A program made the translations under genes and the position numbers. Of a stretch of 64,000 bases of DNA, positions 58,342 through 64,000 are shown piece by piece. A model generated the notes under the pieces. That model was given only the letters and a program-made list of their open reading frames with translations, searched no databases and was not told the origin of the DNA. The stretch comes from Secundilactobacillus yichangensis (GTDB lineage: Bacteria; Bacillota; Bacilli; Lactobacillales; Lactobacillaceae): assembly GCF_016861565.1 (NCBI RefSeq), contig NZ_BOLK01000001.1:248001-312000 (forward strand). The letters run 5' to 3'. Within the stretch, counting starts at the first letter, position 1; every line of letters starts with the position of its first letter.

Positions 58342-60756
58342 TTATCTAATTTCTGCTCCTAGTTCACTAGTCAGCGTCTTTTGAACCTTTTCAAAAGCTT
58401 GGTTAACTTCATCATCCGTCAACGTCGCATTTGGATTCTGATACGTCAGTGTGTAAGCCAGTGACTGCTTGCCGCCTGGTAAGTTCTTACCGTCGTAAAT
58501 ATCAAACAGTTTAACGGATTTCAGGTAGGCACCGCCCTTTTTCTGAATCTGGGCTAAAACCTGTGCGTTTGTAACGGACTTGTCGACCAGCAAAGCCACG
58601 TCCCGCGTGATAGAAGGATATTTGGAAATTGGTTCAAACTGGTTCATATCCTTTGGCATTTCGATCAGTGCATCCAAGTCGAGTTCGAAAACGTAGGTTT
58701 GGTTGATCTTGTAGGCTTCAGCAACGGTTGGATGAACCTGACCAATGAACCCGATATAGTGACCGTGGATCAAGATGTCAGCTGTCCGGCCAGGGTGCAT
58801 TTCCGGATAACGGTCGGTGGCAACAAAGTCGACGTCACCCTTAATGGCCAAATTATCCAGGTACTTCTCAACGATTCCCTTTAATTGATAGAAATCAATG
58901 GCGTTATTCTTGGCGTTCTTTAATGGATCGACCACTAATTGACCGCTAACTGCACCCGCAATATGCTCGTGTTCACTTGGGCGAACTTGATCGGCTGAAT
59001 CTTTGTAAAAGACCCGACCCTGTTCGTACAAAGCAACATCCTTCACACGACGGGCATTATTATAGGCCACGTCGTCCAGCAAACCGCTGATCAAATTCAT
59101 CCGTAAAGTCGTATGGTCAGCCGTCATTGGCCAACTTAGCTGAGTCTCAGCACTTTCCCGCATCATAAACTGACCCGCTTTGGATTCAGTCGTCAAAGCA
59201 TAGGAAATCGCTTGGTTCAGTCCCAACGCTTCCAGCACACGACGAGAATCACGAATCAACTTCTGCTTTTCAGTCAACGCACCGATGGTGGTTGGGCCGC
59301 TTGGCAGCGTTGATGGGATCTTGTCGTAGCCGTAGATCCGGGCAACTTCTTCCAGTAGATCGGCTGGAATATGAATGTCCCAGCGGGTGGAAGGAACGCT
59401 GACGGTGTATGTTTCGCCATCAACTTGAACACCAAAGCCAAGCTGTTTGAAAATATCAGCTACTTGATCCAAGTTCAATTCAGTACCTAACACGTGGTTC
59501 ACACGTGGCAAGGTTACCTTAACAACCACGTCTTTGACGTCGTAGCTTGAACCTGTGACGATTCCCTTTAAAACATCACCGTCAGCTAGTTCATGCATCA
59601 TTTGAGCTGCCGCGTCAACTGCTTCTTCAACGCCGCCACGGTCAACGCCGCGTTCAAAATGCTGTGAGGCATCAGTATGCAGGTTTTGACGCTGAGCAGT
59701 TTTCCGAATCAAAGTTGGTGTGAAGACAGCTGATTCAATGGCTACCGTAGTTGTTTGATCGTCAATTTCAGAGTTTAAACCACCCATGACACCGGCTAAA
59801 GCAATCGGCTTTTGATCATCAGCAATCACAATGTCTTTTTCATCAAGATCATGTTCTGCTTCGTCCAAAGTTGTCAGCTTTTCGCCCTTTTGAGCATAAC
59901 GGGCTTTGATTGTGGAACCGGAAACCTTGCCGTAATCAAAGGCGTGCAGTGGCTGACCATACTTCAGCAAGATGTAGTTAGTGACATCGACCACGTTGTT
60001 GATTGGCCGGATACCGGCATTCCACAACTTGATTTGCAGCCAGCGAGGACTTGGCTGAATTTTGACGTTTTTAACGACCCGCATTTTATAAATGGGTGCT
60101 AAATCTTCATCAACATCAAGGGAAACTTTATCCGATGCTGGTGTGGCAACTTCTTCCACCTTGGGGTGATTCAGCTTAGGAGTCTGAGCGTAAATGGCAC
60201 CTAAATCCCGGGCAACACCGTAAACACTCAGCATGTCACCACGGTTAGGCGTAACGTCAACGTCGATGAGGTAGTCGTCCATACCTAAGTATGGGAAAAC
60301 GGGTTCGCCGACCTTAGCATCGTCTTGCAAGAAGTAAATCCCGTCTGCCCATTCCTTAGGGACAACGTCCTTCGAAAAGCCAATTTCATCCAGGGCACAG
60401 ATCATACCGTTAGAAACCACGCCGCGCATCTTAGAACGCTTGATCTTAACGTTGCCGCCGATTCGTGAACCTGGTAAGGCAACGATGACTTTCTTATCTG
60501 TTGCAACGTTAGGCGCACCGCAGACGATCTGGGATAATTCATCATCGCCAACGTCCACTTGGCAAACCTGCAAATGGTCTGAATCTGGATGCGGCTCCAT
60601 AGAAATAATTTTACCGACAACAATTTTCTTTAAACCATCGCTGGGCTGAGTCACAGAGTCAACTTCAACGGAGGAACGTTCAATTTTTTCACCCAAATCT
60701 TTAGGTGAGACTTGAAGATCTAAATATTCTTGTAACCAACTGTAAGAGATTTTCAT
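58342..60756 (-). CDS. pheT: Phenylalanine--tRNA ligase subunit beta
   Basis: Structural and editing subunit of the alpha2-beta2 synthetase. MKISYSWLQEYLDL start, tRNA-binding domain (KIISMEPHPDSDHLQVCQVDVG, ends KIISMEP and QVDVG), VDVTPNRGDMLSVYGVARDL, B5 and core domains, editing region B3/B4, and the C-terminal anticodon-binding FDX domain (ISKYPSITRDVALLVD). 804 aa, full length. It lies nine bases after pheS. Confidence 0.97.
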   Translation of the reverse strand: MKISYSWLQEYLDLQVSPKDLGEKIERSSVEVDSVTQPSDGLKKIVVGKIISMEPHPDSDHLQVCQVDVGDDELSQIVCGAPNVATDKKVIVALPGSRIGGNVKIKRSKMRGVVSNGMICALDEIGFSKDVVPKEWADGIYFLQDDAKVGEPVFPYLGMDDYLIDVDVTPNRGDMLSVYGVARDLGAIYAQTPKLNHPKVEEVATPASDKVSLDVDEDLAPIYKMRVVKNVKIQPSPRWLQIKLWNAGIRPINNVVDVTNYILLKYGQPLHAFDYGKVSGSTIKARYAQKGEKLTTLDEAEHDLDEKDIVIADDQKPIALAGVMGGLNSEIDDQTTTVAIESAVFTPTLIRKTAQRQNLHTDASQHFERGVDRGGVEEAVDAAAQMMHELADGDVLKGIVTGSSYDVKDVVVKVTLPRVNHVLGTELNLDQVADIFKQLGFGVQVDGETYTVSVPSTRWDIHIPADLLEEVARIYGYDKIPSTLPSGPTTIGALTEKQKLIRDSRRVLEALGLNQAISYALTTESKAGQFMMRESAETQLSWPMTADHTTLRMNLISGLLDDVAYNNARRVKDVALYEQGRVFYKDSADQVRPSEHEHIAGAVSGQLVVDPLKNAKNNAIDFYQLKGIVEKYLDNLAIKGDVDFVATDRYPEMHPGRTADILIHGHYIGFIGQVHPTVAEAYKINQTYVFELDLDALIEMPKDMNQFEPISKYPSITRDVALLVDKSVTNAQVLAQIQKKGGAYLKSVKLFDIYDGKNLPGGKQSLAYTLTYQNPNATLTDDEVNQAFEKVQKTLTSELGAEIR

Positions 60757-60765
60757 TTTGGCTGA

Positions 60766-61812
60766 TTATCCTTTCTTTGAGAATTGGTTGAGGAAGCGAA
60801 CATCGTTTAAGTAGAAGTTCCGAATATCATCCACACCGTACTTCAGCATTGCAAACCGATCTGGGCCAAGACCAAAGGCAAAACCGCCATAAACTTCCGA
60901 GTCCACGCCGGCCATTTCTAACACGTTCGGGTGTACCATACCGGCACCTAAAACTTCGATCCAGCCAGTGTACTTGCAAACTGCACAGCCCTTACCGCCA
61001 CAGTTGAAGCAGGTAATATCAGCTTCGACTGACGGTTCCGTGAATGGGAAGTAGCTGGGCCGCAAACGAATGTCAAACCGGTTACCAAATAATTCGTGGG
61101 CAATTAATTCCAGAGTACCCTTTAAATCAGCCATGGTGATGTGCTTGTCGATAACGATTCCTTCCACTTGGTGGAACTGGTGGGAGTGAGTTGGATCATC
61201 AGTATCCCGCCGATAAACGACCCCTGGTGAGATCATCTTCAACGGTCCCTTACTGAAATCGTGCTTTTCCAAGGTTCTGGCTTGCATTGGGGAAGTTTGT
61301 GTCCGCATCAAGATTTCCTTAGTGATGTAGAACGTATCCTGCATATCACGAGCTGGATGATCCTTGGGCAAGTTCATCATCTCAAAGTTATACTTATCTT
61401 CTTCAACTTCAGGACCAGATAATACTTGGTAGCCCATTCCGATGAAAAGGTCTTCGATTTGATCAATAATTTGCTGGATAACGTGCGGCTGTCCCTGAGC
61501 AACAGGCTTGCCCGGCAGCGTCACGTCAATCTTTTCGTTTTGCAACTGCTTGTTAAGCATTGCCTTTTTTAATTCATCCCGGCGAGTTTCGATGGCAGAT
61601 TGCAGTTCATCTCTGACGCTGTTAGCGAACTGACCAAACTTTGGCCGCTCGTCGGCAGGTAAATCACGCATGCCGCGAAGTGCCTGTGTGATTGGCCCCT
61701 TCTTACCTAATAATTCTACCCGCAGTGAATCTAATTTTTTTAGATCACCTACGTCTTTGATATCTTCTTTTCGTTCTTGCCGGATCTTATCCAGCTGGTC
61801 TTTCAGTGTCAT
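60766..61812 (-). CDS. pheS: Phenylalanine--tRNA ligase subunit alpha
   Basis: Catalytic subunit charging tRNA-Phe. The N-terminal coiled coil (residues 1-85) is followed by the class II core: motif 2 [23 protein letters not shown] (ends PGVVYRRD and HQVEG), [39 protein letters not shown] (zinc-like Cys region) and motif 3 [17 protein letters not shown]. 348 aa. AAGGAGG precedes the ATG, directly after the T-box terminator. Confidence 0.97.
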   Translation of the reverse strand: MTLKDQLDKIRQERKEDIKDVGDLKKLDSLRVELLGKKGPITQALRGMRDLPADERPKFGQFANSVRDELQSAIETRRDELKKAMLNKQLQNEKIDVTLPGKPVAQGQPHVIQQIIDQIEDLFIGMGYQVLSGPEVEEDKYNFEMMNLPKDHPARDMQDTFYITKEILMRTQTSPMQARTLEKHDFSKGPLKMISPGVVYRRDTDDPTHSHQFHQVEGIVIDKHITMADLKGTLELIAHELFGNRFDIRLRPSYFPFTEPSVEADITCFNCGGKGCAVCKYTGWIEVLGAGMVHPNVLEMAGVDSEVYGGFAFGLGPDRFAMLKYGVDDIRNFYLNDVRFLNQFSKKG

Positions 61813-61834
61813 GTCTGACCCTCCTTAACAAAAT

Positions 61835-62065
61835 AAAAAAACTCCGTCCCAAATAAAGGGACGAAGCTTTCGCGGTACCACCCTTGTTTACTTTAATAAA
61901 GTACACTCGGTAATTTTATAACGGTTAATTAACCGGAAGATTATTTGTTACGTGAGTAACGCCCAACCTCTGCTCAGAAAGTGAATTCATTCTTATCAAA
62001 CTGCGAACTTCCACTAAATACCCGCATCTCTGTGATTGAATTAGAACTACTGATCTTCCCTCATT
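61835..62065 (-). ncRNA. T-box riboswitch of pheST (Phe)
   Basis: The minus strand carries a canonical T-box AAGGGTGGTACCGCG; its TGGT pairs with an A discriminator. Stem I contains AGTAG and the specifier TTC followed by A, then CTTTCT re-pairing with GGGAAG. The terminator CTCCGTCCC/GGGACGAAG (61841-61866) has seven T residues. Uncharged tRNA-Phe would let transcription into pheST. Confidence 0.93.
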
Positions 62066-62094
62066 GCATTTGTTCAATTTACACAATCACTAGT

Positions 62095-62478
62095 TTACAG
62101 CGGTTGATGGCATTGGTCAACCTCCGGTGTGGTTTGATTGTCACACCATTTTTCTGACCAGCCGTGAATCGACTTCATCACACTTGCTAAATCCTGACCT
62201 TTTTCCGTCAGCGCATATTCAATCAGCGCGGAGTCGCAGTAGGTTTTTCGCATCACGATGCCGTCGCTTTCTAATTCTTTCAGGCGTTCAACTAACACCC
62301 GGTCAGAACACTTGCTGACCTTATTAGCGATGTCTTTAAATCGTTGAGGCCCGAGATTTAATAATACGTCAATTATAAGACCGTTCCATTTTTTTCCTAA
62401 AATCGAAAACGTCCACTCAAACTTCGGACAAAGCTCGAAGTTCGTGGCGTCAGTGGTCTTGTCAACGACTTGATCCAT
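62095..62478 (-). CDS. HxlR-family transcriptional regulator
   Basis: Winged-helix regulator of 127 aa. The HxlR domain is clear: FEWTFSILGKKWNGLIIDVLL, GPQRFKDIANKVSKCSDRVLVERLKELESDGIV (ends GPQRFKD and LESDGIV), and a beta wing ending IEYALTEKGQDL. Cys residues near the start (ELCPKF) and in the recognition helix (SKCSDRV) leave redox sensing possible, as in some relatives. It lies 24 bases after the HD gene in the same direction; a target is not evident. Confidence 0.9.
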   Translation of the reverse strand: MDQVVDKTTDATNFELCPKFEWTFSILGKKWNGLIIDVLLNLGPQRFKDIANKVSKCSDRVLVERLKELESDGIVMRKTYCDSALIEYALTEKGQDLASVMKSIHGWSEKWCDNQTTPEVDQCHQPL

Positions 62479-62502
62479 GTAAACACCCCTAATCTAGTCC
62501 AA

Positions 62503-63018
62503 CTATTTGTCTAACAAATTCAATACGCGGTCAACGTTACGTTTCCGCCAAGCTGTTACGCGCTTTCTCATCGGTGATAAGAATTCTTCAACGGCTTCCT
62601 TATCATCAACTAAGCTGACGATCACACTCTCGCGATACTTAGGCAGTGCAGCAGTTGCACCCCACATGTGCTTGAGAATGATGTCTTTTTCCATTGGGCT
62701 AAGTTCAGTTAGTTTCTCTGCATTTCGTAAAGCCACCCGTGGATGAATGAAGGCGTGAGAACCCAAGTTAAACTTAGTTGTCCGCCAATCATAGTAAAAT
62801 AAATCATGCAGTAATCCTGCCCGTGCCGTTGCACGAACATTGAGATGATGTTTTTTAGCAATTAAGTAGCTATCATAAGAAACGGAGATGGAATGATCTA
62901 ACCGATTGGAGTGATGGTGCTGGGTATAATTAGCCAGTTTTTGAACTTCTGGCTTAGCCAACAGATCACCGACTAAAGCAACGTATTCTGAGTCTTGGCG
63001 CCAATCATTTCGTGTCAT
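62503..63018 (-). CDS. HD-domain phosphohydrolase-like protein
   Basis: 171 aa. The HD metal site is visible: His in RLDHSISVSYDSY (about residue 41), the HD pair in AGLLHDLFYYDW (about 70) and the downstream His and Asp (SHAFIHPRVA, SLVDDKEAVEEF). The substrate is unknown. The C-terminal basic helix (RKRVTAWRKRN) could bind nucleic acid. It is followed by the HxlR gene. GTCGTTG-type spacing upstream is ordinary; the first ATG is used. Confidence 0.85.
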   Translation of the reverse strand: MTRNDWRQDSEYVALVGDLLAKPEVQKLANYTQHHHSNRLDHSISVSYDSYLIAKKHHLNVRATARAGLLHDLFYYDWRTTKFNLGSHAFIHPRVALRNAEKLTELSPMEKDIILKHMWGATAALPKYRESVIVSLVDDKEAVEEFLSPMRKRVTAWRKRNVDRVLNLLDK

Positions 63019-63110
63019 ACAACGCTTCCTTTACTTTTTGTAAGTTTATCTGAATAAACTATACTTAATATAACATTATATTGCAAGCAAAATACTCTAA
63101 AATAGGCGAT

Positions 63111-63890
63111 TTAAGCTAATTTTTGGTTCAATTTGAACATCAGTATACCCGCGGCAACCGCAACGTTCAGGGATTCCGCTTGGCCCTTAATGGGAATGTA
63201 CAGATTAGTAGTAGTTTGGGTCATCAGCTTTTCGGACATCCCCTGGCCTTCATTACCCAAAATCAAGCCGAACTCTGACTGGGGCGTGACGGTACTGTAA
63301 TCCACCGCGTCTTCATTCAGTGCGGAACCATAAACGGGAATCTGCCGTGCTTCTAAGGCGCTAATCCAGTCTTCAAGCTTACCGTGAGTCAGCTGAATAT
63401 GAAATTGGCTGCCCTGCATTGCCCGAACCACTTTTGGTGTGTACCGGCTGGAGGTGCCATCGCCAAAAACAACGCCCCTAAATCCGGCAGCGTCCGCGGT
63501 CCGAACCATAGTGCCAATGTTACCCGGGTCTTGAATTCGATCTAACAATAACCATGCACCAGTCGCCGTTTCTGGATCGATGTGTTCTGCTGCCAAGATG
63601 TCCAGCACGGCAAAAATACCTTGGGGAGTGACCGTGTCCGATAATTTTTTAGCAATCTCATCCGTGATTTCAAACGTTTCTACGTTTTCTGGGAACTGAT
63701 GCTGGTGAATGTTCAACTGTTCAGCAGTAGCAATAATTTGTACCACTGGCTGTTCAGCAGCAATGGCGTCACCAACGATATGCCAGCCCTCCACCAGATA
63801 TTGATGAAATTTTTGGTGACCCTTCTTAGTGGTTAAATGCTGCCACTTTTTTACTTTAGTGTTTTGAGTAGATGTAATTTCTTCGATCAT
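63111..63890 (-). CDS. SpoU/TrmH-family RNA 2'-O-methyltransferase
   Basis: AdoMet-dependent rRNA methyltransferase with a trefoil-knot fold. An N-terminal L30e-like substrate-binding domain (STQNTKVKKWQHLTTKKGHQ region) is followed by the three SpoU motifs: DRIQDPGNIGTMVRTADAAGF (ends DRIQDPGN and TADAAGF), LGNEGQGMSE and IPIKGQAESLNVAVAAG. 259 aa. It diverges from acylphosphatase upstream of pheST, as in many lactobacilli (B. subtilis YsgA type). The exact rRNA target is not readable. Confidence 0.93.
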   Translation of the reverse strand: MIEEITSTQNTKVKKWQHLTTKKGHQKFHQYLVEGWHIVGDAIAAEQPVVQIIATAEQLNIHQHQFPENVETFEITDEIAKKLSDTVTPQGIFAVLDILAAEHIDPETATGAWLLLDRIQDPGNIGTMVRTADAAGFRGVVFGDGTSSRYTPKVVRAMQGSQFHIQLTHGKLEDWISALEARQIPVYGSALNEDAVDYSTVTPQSEFGLILGNEGQGMSEKLMTQTTTNLYIPIKGQAESLNVAVAAGILMFKLNQKLA

Positions 63891-63905
63891 GAACTGCCTC
63901 TTCCT

Positions 63906-63933
63906 TCCGATTTTTGATACTATTGACTATAAT
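63906..63933 (+). promoter_or_regulatory. Probable promoter of acyP
   Basis: TTCCGA, 17 bases, TATAAT (63928-63933), 23 bases before the ATG. The -10 is perfect and the -35 weak. Confidence 0.55.
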
Positions 63934-63955
63934 ATCACGATTAAGGAGCATAAAG

Positions 63956-64000
63956 ATGAAATCTGTCATAATTTCAATTCACGGACGGGTCCAAGGAGTT
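63956..64000 (+). CDS. acyP: Acylphosphatase (3' truncated by window end)
   Basis: Hydrolyses acyl phosphates. Only 15 codons are in the window: MKSVIISIHGRVQGV, which is the start of the acylphosphatase signature (GRVQGVgfR) with the catalytic Arg expected just beyond the edge. AAGGAG is seven bases upstream. Confidence 0.88.
   Translation, partial: MKSVIISIHGRVQGV

Noticed and set aside
1-64000. CRISPR arrays, insertion sequences, rRNA operons, toxin-antitoxin pairs
   Set aside because: Looked for regular direct repeats, transposase motifs, rRNA signatures and typical TA gene pairs; none seen.

Overview
The window is ordinary chromosome of a low-to-middle GC Firmicute. It is almost certainly a member of the Lactobacillaceae. 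The grounds are gene order and family content: a complete fab/acc cluster with FabT and FabK; yqgN-rhomboid-yqgQ-glcK; a DUF3042 gene; L27 with a Prp-cleaved leader beside prp; PASTA kinase StkP downstream of coaBC-priA-fmt-rsmB; T-box leaders; and AAGGAGG-type ribosome binding sites. No species is claimed. About nine genes in ten lie on the minus strand, and there are no insertion sequences, CRISPR arrays or rRNA genes. Many ORFs open with GTG or TTG; I moved starts to the codon with the best Shine-Dalgarno spacing and say so each time.

Layout. 1-13.5 kb: the end of rpmB (+), then on the minus strand thiN-rpe-rsgA, an acidic small protein, and a long run gmk-rpoZ | coaBC-priA-fmt-rsmB-stp-stkP covering nucleotide and CoA supply, replication restart, initiator tRNA, rRNA methylation and Ser/Thr signalling. 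13.5-24.5 kb: a small plus-strand orphan, recN-argR-tlyA-ispA-xseB-xseA-folD, nusB-asp23-efp, pepP, and the L21-Prp-L27 operon with an L21 leader. 24.5-35.6 kb: the fatty-acid cluster (FabZ-like protein, fabT, fabH, acpP, fabK, fabD, fabG, fabF, accB, fabZ, accC, accD, accA) and divergent birA, tied together by FabT-box-like palindromes. 35.6-37.6 kb: an AT-rich accessory stretch with a YbjQ protein, an AP2-domain protein of mobile-element type, tRNA-Arg(TCT) with a 24-bp terminator hairpin, and a 52-residue membrane peptide. 37.6-40 kb: a three-gene operon of unknown function. 40-46.6 kb: glnRA under a GlnR box, miaA, DUF3042, and an amino-acid ABC transporter behind a T-box. 46.9-50 kb: rhodanese-like protein, glcK, yqgQ, rhomboid, 5-FTHF cyclo-ligase and L33. 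50-64 kb: a class B PBP, a YfhO-type membrane protein, a HesB-like protein, greA-udk-mltG, pheST behind a Phe T-box, an HxlR regulator, an HD protein, a SpoU methyltransferase and the start of acylphosphatase.

Most is housekeeping. The points worth a second look are: a T-box whose specifier (TGC) and tRNA-end-pairing base (TGGA) both indicate Cys, in front of a transporter whose binding protein resembles the cysteine receptor CjaA; FabT-like palindromes at fabT and birA plus another at the fab operon start; a FabZ paralogue that has lost its catalytic His; a rhodanese-like membrane protein without its catalytic Cys; the unexplained operon at 37.6-40 kb, whose last gene looks like a degenerate dimeric dUTPase; and the tRNA-Arg/AP2 region. 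I see no clear evidence for a wholly new system; the three-gene operon is the best candidate.
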